Assembly: GCF_040829825.1 (NCBI RefSeq) | Contig: NZ_JBFOLH010000007.1 | Strand: one strand, 5' to 3' | Length of the DNA: 64,000 nucleotides | Source: Leadbetterella sp040829825 | Lineage (GTDB): Bacteria; Bacteroidota; Bacteroidia; Cytophagales; Spirosomataceae | Shown: positions 27,000-33,990 of the stretch, one piece after another | Numbering within the stretch: position 1 is the stretch's first letter | Layout: each line of letters begins with the position of its first letter | The notes under the pieces: generated by a model | Seen by the model: only the letters and a program-made list of their open reading frames with translations | Told to the model about the DNA's origin: nothing | Databases searched by the model: none | Made by a program: the position numbers and the translations under genes

Positions 27000-27104
27000 C
27001 TAATAGTTTATAGTTTTATTCATTAAAGGAAAATGGGCATGCCTCGCTGCTTTTTCACAAAGATGCCCGTCTTTATCACCGTAAATTTGGTTATTTTTCT
27101 CCAT
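27000..27104 (-). CDS. Small ORF, 34 residues, candidate precursor peptide
   Basis: An ATG at 27104-27102 opens 34 codons ending in TAG at 27002-27000, exactly abutting the ATG of the PqqD-like gene. The peptide begins MEKNNQIYGD, has a single Cys (16), a His/Ala/Arg-rich middle (AARHAHF) and ends FPLMNKTINY. It is hydrophilic with no signal sequence. The position directly before a peptide-binding protein, in phase for coupled translation, is why I list it; the sequence matches no precursor family that I know, and no lasso-type leader motif is visible. A possible -7 element TACGTTTG lies on the minus strand at 27157-27150. Chance occurrence cannot be excluded from one genome. Confidence 0.5.
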   Translation of the reverse strand: MEKNNQIYGDKDGHLCEKAARHAHFPLMNKTINY

Positions 27105-27118
27105 TTTACATATTTTTG
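27087..27118 (+). promoter_or_regulatory. Promoter of the divergent glycosyltransferase-like gene
   Basis: TTG at 27087-27089, a 21-nt spacer and TATTTTTG at 27111-27118 match the Bacteroidota consensus exactly. The box ends 19 bp before the ATG at 27138 and overlaps the start of the small ORF on the other strand. Confidence 0.65.
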
Positions 27119-27137
27119 GATGTAATTATTCTATGCT

Positions 27138-28619
27138 ATGAATGCCATACAAACGTATTGGATATCCGGAAATTCTGTACCCGCCGGAGGTTGGATCAAC
27201 AGGCGATTTGAATATATAAGCTGGTCTTTAAGCTTCTTTCTCTTAAAAAGAAACTTCGCTCAGGTCCATCTCTATGGTAATACTCCGGGAGTTTTGACTC
27301 TTTCTGAAGAGCTGGGTTTGAAGTATGACAAGGTTTTTACCTGTTTAGATACAACAGAAGAACAAATCAGTGACTTATGGACAATGGCTAAAATCTATGT
27401 GTATTCTTTACAGGAAACCCCTTTTGTTCATGTAGACGGTGATGTTTTCTGGTTTAATTTTCCCCCGAAAGATTTCCTTTCTTCAGAAGTAGTAGCTCAG
27501 TGCCTGGAAATAGGTGACCCCTTTTATCACGATGTTTTGAAAACCATCCGGGAAAATCACGGTAGTTTACCCGCTTACTGGGATAAAATAAACCTGAATT
27601 CTGTTTTTGCCATAAATATGGGTATCCTGGGAGGACATCATGTGCAATTGTTTAAAAAGTTTTATGACGAGGCTTTAAATTTTTACCACGAAAATCTCAA
27701 GCTGTTTAGAAAGCATAGCTCAGGCTCATTGAAATATTTGTATATTTTTATTGAGCAATTCTTTTTTTCTGTTCTGGCCAGGGAAAACAATGCGAGTATA
27801 AAACTTCTCAAAAAAACGGCATTCAAAAATGATTTTAGCGAAGTTCTGAACTTTAACAAAGTTTTACCCTCCACCGGTGAGCCTGATTTTTTACACTTAT
27901 TAGGGTCTTACAAATACCGGCTGAACTATTGTAATAAAATGGAGTTCTGGTTAAAAAAGTTGTGGCCGGCTCAATTACAAAAGATTGATGCCTGTTTCAA
28001 TGCTGAAATAACCGGGGGGGCTTTCCTACGTTTAAACCCGGAAAATGAAAAAAGATTGCCTTTTTCAAAATGGATATACAATAGCCCTGAAGAAGTCTTC
28101 TCCGATTTAAACCAAAGGTCTTCAGCCCTGTACAACCAGTTGGGGGATGAAGACTCTGCTGAGTTTCAGAAATACCGGGATTGTTTAGATTTTGAAAGTA
28201 AAAGAAAACAAGTGTTAGAAGTTTTGTTGGATGAGAAGGAAGATGCTGTTTTTCAGCATTTTGAATCGCACAATCGCTTCTGTTCAAAACCCTTTGAAGA
28301 AATCAGGGATTTAACGGTTGAGTTAAACGAGTCTAAACTTGTCAAAAGCAGGAATAACTGGTTTAATAATTTAGAATATAAAAGCAAAAACTACTGGTAT
28401 CATTTAATTGTCGACACAAAGAAAACGTGTTTCCAGGAGTTTCTTTTCAGCGAACCAGATTGTAAAATACTGGATTTAATGAGCCATCCCATAACCATAA
28501 ATGACCTGAAATATATGGCAGAAGAGAAAACGGACCCCAGGGTTAACCTGCACGAAATACTCAAGTCACTATTTGGAGAGGGGGTAATTAAAGTTTCACC
28601 TCAAACGCACTTAATGTAG
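27138..28619 (+). CDS. Glycosyltransferase-like protein (DUF6734-type N-terminus) with extra C-terminal domain
   Basis: A 493-residue cytoplasmic protein. The first 290 residues look like the DUF6734 family: YWISGNSVPAGGWINRRFEYISWSLSFFLLKRNFAQVHLYGN, then a GT-A-like metal site in PFVHVDGDVFWF (DGD) and a second strand INMGILGGHHVQLFKKF. This resembles sugar-nucleotide transferases, but no activity is established to my knowledge. The remaining 200 residues are not recognised; the end (ILDLMSHPITINDLKYMAEE, ILKSLFGEGVIKV) has the look of a small winged-helix domain. Transcribed divergently from the PqqD-like operon out of a shared 139-base gap. The last 32 bases overlap the 3' end of the ornithine aminotransferase gene on the other strand. 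Confidence 0.65.
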   Translation: MNAIQTYWISGNSVPAGGWINRRFEYISWSLSFFLLKRNFAQVHLYGNTPGVLTLSEELGLKYDKVFTCLDTTEEQISDLWTMAKIYVYSLQETPFVHVDGDVFWFNFPPKDFLSSEVVAQCLEIGDPFYHDVLKTIRENHGSLPAYWDKINLNSVFAINMGILGGHHVQLFKKFYDEALNFYHENLKLFRKHSSGSLKYLYIFIEQFFFSVLARENNASIKLLKKTAFKNDFSEVLNFNKVLPSTGEPDFLHLLGSYKYRLNYCNKMEFWLKKLWPAQLQKIDACFNAEITGGAFLRLNPENEKRLPFSKWIYNSPEEVFSDLNQRSSALYNQLGDEDSAEFQKYRDCLDFESKRKQVLEVLLDEKEDAVFQHFESHNRFCSKPFEEIRDLTVELNESKLVKSRNNWFNNLEYKSKNYWYHLIVDTKKTCFQEFLFSEPDCKILDLMSHPITINDLKYMAEEKTDPRVNLHEILKSLFGEGVIKVSPQTHLM

Positions 28620-29826
28620 AAATAATAATTTCCATACATTCCAGTAGTTGCTCCTCGCTAATCACTAATGGCGGCGCAAAGCGGATTTTGTTGCCGTGGG
28701 TAGGCTTGGCCAGCAGGCCGTTTTTCATCAGGGCCATGCAGATCTCCCAACCCAGCTCCGACTCTTCGTCGCTGTTGAGCTCAACGGCGTTGAGCAGGCC
28801 TTTGCCGCGTACCAGCTTTACGATCCGGCTTCCGGCAATGTATTCGTTCAGCTTGTCCCGGAATAACTGACCTAGGACGTGGGCGCGTTCCGCCAGGTTT
28901 TCATCCAGCACTACCTGCAGGGCCTCTTGTGCCACCCGGCATGCCAGGGGGTTGCCCCCGTAAGTAGAACCGTGTTCCCCCGGCCGGATGGTCAGCATGA
29001 CCTCGTCATCGGTGAGTACGGCAGATACCGGGAGGGTTCCCCCGGAGAGCGCTTTTCCCAGGATCAGGATATCCGGTCGCAGATCTTCATGATCTACACA
29101 CAGCATTTTACCGGTGCGGGCAATGCCCGTTTGTATTTCATCGGCAATAAAGAGCACCCGCGCTGCTTTACACAGGCGGGCTACTTTGGAGAGATAGCCG
29201 TCTTTGGGCACTTTTACTCCTGCTTCTCCCTGGATCGGCTCTACAATGAAGCCTGCTATGAAGGGGTCGGAGATAAGCGCATTTTCCAGCGCCTCCACGT
29301 TGTCGTACTCCACGGTTTCCACGCCGGGCAGAAAGGGCCCGAAACCGGTGGTGCTTGACGGATCGGTAGAAGCCGAAATAATGCCGGTGGTTCGTCCGTG
29401 GAAGTTTTCACGGGCAAAAAGCACGCGGGCTTTTCCCTCCGGGATACCTTTCTTTTCGTAGCCCCATTTGCGGCAAAGTTTCAGGGCCGTTTCTACCGCT
29501 TCTACGCCGGTATTCATCATCAATACCTTATCGTAGCCGAAAAGCTTAGTAATGTATTTCTCAAACTCTCCCAGCGGTGCACTGTGAAACGCACGGGAGG
29601 TGAGTGTCAGCTTCTGCGCCTGTTGGGTGAGGGCGCGGATAATGCGGGGATGGCAATGCCCCTGGTTCACAGCCGAGTAGGCAGAGAGAAAATCGAAATA
29701 CCGCTTACCGTCTACATCCCAAAGGAAAACGCCTTCCCCTTTTTCCAGCACCACGGGCAGCGGGTGATAGTTATGAGCGCCGTACTTTTCTTCCAGGTCA
29801 ATGTAGTAAGAGGTAGAATGTGCCAT
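28588..29826 (-). CDS. rocD: Ornithine aminotransferase
   Basis: A 412-residue class III PLP-dependent aminotransferase that converts ornithine and 2-oxoglutarate to glutamate semialdehyde and glutamate, linking arginine and proline metabolism. Visible are the opening EEKYGAHNYHPLPVVLEKGEG, LSAYSAVNQGHCHP, the cofactor region MNTGVEAVETALKLCRKWGYEKKG, the PLP-binding Asp in LFIADEIQTGIARTG and the Schiff-base Lys in LILGKALSGGTLPVSA. These are the landmarks of OAT proper rather than acetylornithine aminotransferase. The base composition returns here to that of the core genome, and the 3' end marks the edge of the AT-rich block. Confidence 0.95.
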   Translation of the reverse strand: MAHSTSYYIDLEEKYGAHNYHPLPVVLEKGEGVFLWDVDGKRYFDFLSAYSAVNQGHCHPRIIRALTQQAQKLTLTSRAFHSAPLGEFEKYITKLFGYDKVLMMNTGVEAVETALKLCRKWGYEKKGIPEGKARVLFARENFHGRTTGIISASTDPSSTTGFGPFLPGVETVEYDNVEALENALISDPFIAGFIVEPIQGEAGVKVPKDGYLSKVARLCKAARVLFIADEIQTGIARTGKMLCVDHEDLRPDILILGKALSGGTLPVSAVLTDDEVMLTIRPGEHGSTYGGNPLACRVAQEALQVVLDENLAERAHVLGQLFRDKLNEYIAGSRIVKLVRGKGLLNAVELNSDEESELGWEICMALMKNGLLAKPTHGNKIRFAPPLVISEEQLLECMEIIISTLSAFEVKL

Positions 29827-30018
29827 GATCGAAAGTGATTTTTGACAAGGTACTATTTTCAGGGTGGAAAAGCAAAAAATGCTTACGCTTTCTCTCTGAT
29901 GATACAGATGGGTACAGAATTTTTTCTGTGGAGATCTGTGTTGCCTGTGAGCTAAAATTAACGTCTGCTTTTTTTCGTACGGATTACACAGATAAGCTCA
30001 GGATTTTTTTCCGGGATA

Positions 30019-32649
30019 TTACTTCTCTGTCAGTACGAGAATTGAGCCTACTTTCTTTTGTTCGCCGAGCTGCGGGAAATCCCGCATGTAATAACGCAGC
30101 ACATACGCGAAAAGCTGATTGCTTAGTACCTGGCCTTTGTAGCGGCCATCCCACCGGTTATCCAGGTCATCGGTCTGGAAGACCTGCTCGCCCCAGCGGT
30201 TATAGATTTCCAGCCTGGGTTGCTGGATAAAATAATGAACCACCTTGAACGTCTCGTTGAGCCCGTCACCGTTGGGGGTAAATGCCGTTGGAACATTGAC
30301 AATGGGCTCGCAGCCCTCCTGGAGGTCAAGCTGCCGTTCGGTAGTGCAATTAAAATTATTGGTCACTTTAACCTTAAAAGTCTGAGCCGTCTGGAACGTA
30401 AATACCGGGTTACGGTAGTTGTTGTCTATGGGAGCATCGTAACGGGTCAGCCATTCAAATTCAAAAGACGATCCTCCTGTGGGTTTGGGATCTACCGTCA
30501 ACCCCTGGTAAGGATACTCGTCACATACATAAAGCGGATCAGGGATGGTCAGCTCCGGTGCGGGCTTGATGTATACCCTGCCCTCAAATTCAATAGGGCT
30601 GCCGCAGTAATCTTTTATCTTAACAACCGATACGCTGGCGATTTCTTTGTAAGGACGAACGGTCATCTTTACTGTCTTCCAGCCGGGCGAAGTAAACGTT
30701 TTTGAAGGATTGGGGTTGTTTTTAAACGTTTCTCCGTCAATCACCCAGTCTACGTCATTTTTCATGGGACTGCATATTTCCTGGCTGGTAAACAGGGTAG
30801 GTGCGTTCATACAGTTTCCGCTGTAGTTGGCGCCAAGTCCCTGCCCGTCTTGTGCAGGTGCAGCCGCTACCACATTCGGAAAACCCAGCTTAGTTGTCCC
30901 GGCCACCGCTGTTCCCGGGTTACTGGAATTGAGCGTAAATCCTACGGCGTCTCTGCCGGCCTCATCCGGCGCCTGCAGGTAGTGAATGGTGCTGCTGTTA
31001 TTGATCGTTACATACACATATTTCGAGCCCGCACCGTATTTTGGACCTAAGCCCAGCGCTCCGAATTCCTGCATGGACGAAGCGATTTCGGTGACTCCCC
31101 CGTTGGCAATATCTACCTGCAAAAGCCTGGATTCTACCGTGCTGCCATCACCTTTGAGCGTTACGTAGAGGTAAGCGCCATTCGGGCTGAAAGCCAGCCC
31201 GTAAACGGTAGGAGGGGCTGCGTATCCAAGGTCAACCAGGCGGGGGGCTGACAAGGTATTGTTTTCCGGATTGCGGCCGGTAATCTGCACAAAATTATTC
31301 CCGTTAATGACCAGGCCGTGGGCCAGTTGATTTCCATCGGCTGAAACCGCTACATAGCCTTCCGAGACAGTTCCCGGCTGGAGTGGGGGCATGGTCTGCT
31401 CAACACTGACCGTGCCCAGGGCGTCAACGGTTATCGACTGGAAACTCCCGGAGAGTGCATTGTACGCGGTGATGAAATACGACTCATGCTCATCATCACT
31501 GCCGCGTTCGGCCGTGATTTTTCCCTTCACATTGACGGCCACGGGCACATCGGCTTCCACCACGGCGCCCTTGCCCCCCCTTTCCCGCATATCAATGACT
31601 GAATACGTGAGCAGGCCCGTATTTTCATCTACGGTAAAAAGGTAATAATTGATAAAGTCGCAGGCGCTGCAGACCGGTTTGGGTATCAGGGCTACACCCT
31701 GGGCACCTGTAGCTTTGCTGATGGCAAAAGAGCCCCCGCCGGCTACCGGGATTTCCGAATCATCGTCACCGGAATACAGTTTTTTTCCGTCGGTATACAG
31801 CACCAGCTTATTATGCTGATCAAAGACCATAGCAGCAGCCTCATCGGCCTGCATTTTGTTTACACCTGGGTCTGAAGGATCAAAAGACGGGTTCACAATT
31901 TCCGGCTGGGGATCCAGGCTGCCGTCTTCGTCGAGGGAGTCCTGTACCATTTCGTTTCCCGTGAGGGTAAACTCCAGGCCGGAACCGTGTCCGAAATACC
32001 ATTTTTCGGAACCGCCGCCGGAGCTCGATTCCTCATAGCATAATTTTACGTTGATCTTAGCTGAGCGGGAGCAGCCCGTAGTATTGTCAATGACCTCTAC
32101 CGAGTAGCAGCCGGCTTCACTTACATCAATGGTACGGGTGGTTTGCCCTTCCGGGAACCACTTATAGCTTACATTGGCGGGCGCCGACTGTCCTTTATAA
32201 GGGTCGAGGGTGATGGTTTTTCCTTTGCAAATGGTAGAATCCTGTTCGGTTTTGTCTCTGAAGAGCGGCTGATAAGGGTAATAGCCCACGTTTATCAGGC
32301 GGGTATACGGTCCGGCCAATGTGGCCCCGCCATTATCTACCGGGGTAACTTTTACCGTGTAGGGGCCCGGAGTGGTATAGGCATGTAAGGGGTTTCGCGT
32401 TGTTCCTGTAAGAACGGTACCGTCGCCGAAGTCCCAGGTCCAGTTGCCGAAATTATTCTCAGTAGCTTCAAAGAAATAGGTCTTTTCATCGCACGATGTG
32501 GGCGTGCTCGCGGCAGGAGAGCCCGTAGCAGGGGGAGTCACCGGGGCTGAGGGATCAACCAGGCACGCTTTGCCCACGTAGAGCTGGGCGTTGGATACGG
32601 TGGCTCCGAAAAATAATAAACCCAAAAATAAAAGCAGCCGTTTTTCCAT
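30019..32649 (-). CDS. PKD-domain protein with type IX secretion (gliding-motility type) C-terminal domain
   Basis: An 876-residue exported protein. I start at the ATG at 32649, which gives the signal peptide MEKRLLLFLGLLFFGATVSNAQ; five more codons are possible upstream. The N-terminal part holds a PKD domain (FGNWTWDFGDGTVLTGTTRNPLHAYTTPGPYTVKVTP), the middle a beta-propeller-like region (SPNGAYLYVTLKGD), then further Ig-like segments. The end, NVPTAFTPNGDGLNETFKV followed by LEIYNRWGEQVFQTDD and WDGRYKGQVL, is the gliding-motility-associated (CHU_C, type B) sorting domain, so the protein leaves by the type IX system. The divergent neighbour encodes a PorP/SprF protein, the usual outer-membrane partner of such cargo. 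Its function beyond surface display or adhesion is unknown. Confidence 0.92.
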   Translation of the reverse strand: MEKRLLLFLGLLFFGATVSNAQLYVGKACLVDPSAPVTPPATGSPAASTPTSCDEKTYFFEATENNFGNWTWDFGDGTVLTGTTRNPLHAYTTPGPYTVKVTPVDNGGATLAGPYTRLINVGYYPYQPLFRDKTEQDSTICKGKTITLDPYKGQSAPANVSYKWFPEGQTTRTIDVSEAGCYSVEVIDNTTGCSRSAKINVKLCYEESSSGGGSEKWYFGHGSGLEFTLTGNEMVQDSLDEDGSLDPQPEIVNPSFDPSDPGVNKMQADEAAAMVFDQHNKLVLYTDGKKLYSGDDDSEIPVAGGGSFAISKATGAQGVALIPKPVCSACDFINYYLFTVDENTGLLTYSVIDMRERGGKGAVVEADVPVAVNVKGKITAERGSDDEHESYFITAYNALSGSFQSITVDALGTVSVEQTMPPLQPGTVSEGYVAVSADGNQLAHGLVINGNNFVQITGRNPENNTLSAPRLVDLGYAAPPTVYGLAFSPNGAYLYVTLKGDGSTVESRLLQVDIANGGVTEIASSMQEFGALGLGPKYGAGSKYVYVTINNSSTIHYLQAPDEAGRDAVGFTLNSSNPGTAVAGTTKLGFPNVVAAAPAQDGQGLGANYSGNCMNAPTLFTSQEICSPMKNDVDWVIDGETFKNNPNPSKTFTSPGWKTVKMTVRPYKEIASVSVVKIKDYCGSPIEFEGRVYIKPAPELTIPDPLYVCDEYPYQGLTVDPKPTGGSSFEFEWLTRYDAPIDNNYRNPVFTFQTAQTFKVKVTNNFNCTTERQLDLQEGCEPIVNVPTAFTPNGDGLNETFKVVHYFIQQPRLEIYNRWGEQVFQTDDLDNRWDGRYKGQVLSNQLFAYVLRYYMRDFPQLGEQKKVGSILVLTEK

Positions 32650-32713
32650 ATACCAATACTTCACACTTACCTAAACGCAGAAAAAGACATAAATGTACAC
32701 AGGGAAGAATTTA

Positions 32714-32721
32714 CAAAGTTA
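32714..32721 (-). promoter_or_regulatory. Probable -7 element of the PKD-protein gene
   Basis: The minus strand reads TAACTTTG (TAnnTTTG) at 32721-32714, 65 bp upstream of the chosen start. No clear TTG is seen at the usual spacing. Confidence 0.45.
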
Positions 32722-32751
32722 CGTTTTTTCATTTTTTTTAATCGTATGAAT

Positions 32752-32759
32752 TACCTTTG
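32752..32759 (+). promoter_or_regulatory. Probable -7 element of the leader ORF and porP/sprF
   Basis: TACCTTTG matches TAnnTTTG exactly. It lies 12 bp before the ATG of the 47-codon leader ORF and 155 bp before the porP/sprF ATG. The -33 element is not clear. Confidence 0.5.
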
Positions 32760-32770
32760 CGTGCAGACCC

Positions 32771-32914
32771 ATGCAAAATAAACCGGAAGCGAAATGCGGG
32801 GGATCTCCGTATATCCTGTTAATTTTAAAACCTGTTTCAGGTCATACCAAACAGGAGGTTGCAACGTTTTCTGATAAAAATAAGTCCTGTATACAGGTAT
32901 TGCAGGAAGGCTAA
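32771..32914 (+). CDS. Possible 47-residue leader ORF coupled to porP/sprF
   Basis: ATG at 32771 opens 47 codons that close with TAA at 32912-32914, and the last A is the first base of the porP/sprF ATG (TAATG). The peptide begins MQNKPEAKCGG, contains YILLILKPVSG and ends CIQVLQEG. It has no recognisable domain. The perfect coupling and the -7 box just upstream are the only reasons to list it; it may be an open leader by chance. Confidence 0.3.
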   Translation: MQNKPEAKCGGSPYILLILKPVSGHTKQEVATFSDKNKSCIQVLQEG

Positions 32915-33945
32915 TGAAGAGATTTATATTTGTTTTAGTATGGGTGACACATTCGGTAATGGGACAGGACCCCCAGTTTACCCAGTTCTACGCGGCCCCC
33001 ATGTACCATAATCCTGCATTTACGGGCTCGGGCTATGCGCCCCGTGTCATGATGAACTACCGCAACCAGTGGCCTTCGCTGAATGCTAATTTTGTAACCA
33101 CCCTGTTTACCCTGGATCATTATATTGAGCGTGCCAACAGCGGTATAGGTGTGATGTTTCTGAACGATAAGCAGGGGTATAACCTGTCCAACACCGAGCT
33201 TCGGCTCTTGTATGCTTACGAGTTGAAGATTGACAGGAACAATGGCTTGAGATTCGGCTTAAACGGCGGTTATTCTTTCCGGGGCTTACAGCCCGGCGGC
33301 CTGATCATGGGCGATCAGCTGGAGAATAACGGTACCGTCAGACCGGGTTCGCAGGATCCGGTGGTCAATACCCGCGTGCAGTCGGTTAACACACTGGACG
33401 TAGGGGCCGGGCTCCTGTATTTTAATCCCCGGTATTTTGTGGGGGCTTCCGTAAATCACCTGACCGAGCCCCGGCTAAGCTTTTTTAACGGGCAATCGGG
33501 CGATGTGCCGGCTCTTCCCCGCCTGCTGGTGGTGCACGGGGGCTATAACGTAGACCTCAGCCACCTGATTACCGACAGCTATTCAGAGCGCGAGTTTACC
33601 CTTACACCCACATTTTTGTACAAGAAGCAGGGCCCCTATTCCCAGCTTGACCTGGGCGGGTATGTCACCTACACCCCGTTTACCCTGGGGCTTCAATACC
33701 GGGGAATTCCGCTGACCAAAGTATTTAATAATTTTCCGAACCAGGATGCCATTTCCGGGGTGATAGGTATCCGGTATGAGAATTTTTCGTTCGGGTACAG
33801 CTATGACCTGACCGTTTCGGGCCTGGGTGCCCGGTCAGGCGGTTCGCACGAGATATCTATTGCCTACCAGCTGCCCCAGGTGGAGATAGAACGGACACCC
33901 CGTAACAAGGTGCGGCGCAAAGCGCTGGCCTGCCCTAAATTTTAA
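32914..33945 (+). CDS. PorP/SprF-family type IX secretion membrane protein
   Basis: A 343-residue outer-membrane beta-barrel of the PorP/SprF family, with signal peptide FIFVLVWVTHSVMG and the family opening QDPQFTQFYAAPMYHNPAFTGSG, then MMNYRNQWPSL and the later SFGYSYDLTVSGLGARSGGSHEISIAYQL. Members anchor or help export partner proteins with a type B sorting domain. The divergent PKD protein carries such a domain, so the two are likely a cargo-anchor pair. The core secretion genes are not in the window. Translation may be coupled to a 47-codon leader ORF that ends on its start codon. Confidence 0.93.
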   Translation: MKRFIFVLVWVTHSVMGQDPQFTQFYAAPMYHNPAFTGSGYAPRVMMNYRNQWPSLNANFVTTLFTLDHYIERANSGIGVMFLNDKQGYNLSNTELRLLYAYELKIDRNNGLRFGLNGGYSFRGLQPGGLIMGDQLENNGTVRPGSQDPVVNTRVQSVNTLDVGAGLLYFNPRYFVGASVNHLTEPRLSFFNGQSGDVPALPRLLVVHGGYNVDLSHLITDSYSEREFTLTPTFLYKKQGPYSQLDLGGYVTYTPFTLGLQYRGIPLTKVFNNFPNQDAISGVIGIRYENFSFGYSYDLTVSGLGARSGGSHEISIAYQLPQVEIERTPRNKVRRKALACPKF

Positions 33946-33990
33946 GGACTTTCCGGCAATCTTTTTTTCTAAAGTGCTGTTATATACATT

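Noticed and set aside
23008..27104. Lasso peptide cluster
   Set aside because: PqqD-like, kinase-like and nucleotidyltransferase-like genes suggest it, but there is no transglutaminase-like protease, no Asn-synthetase-like cyclase, and the small peptide has no lasso leader motif.
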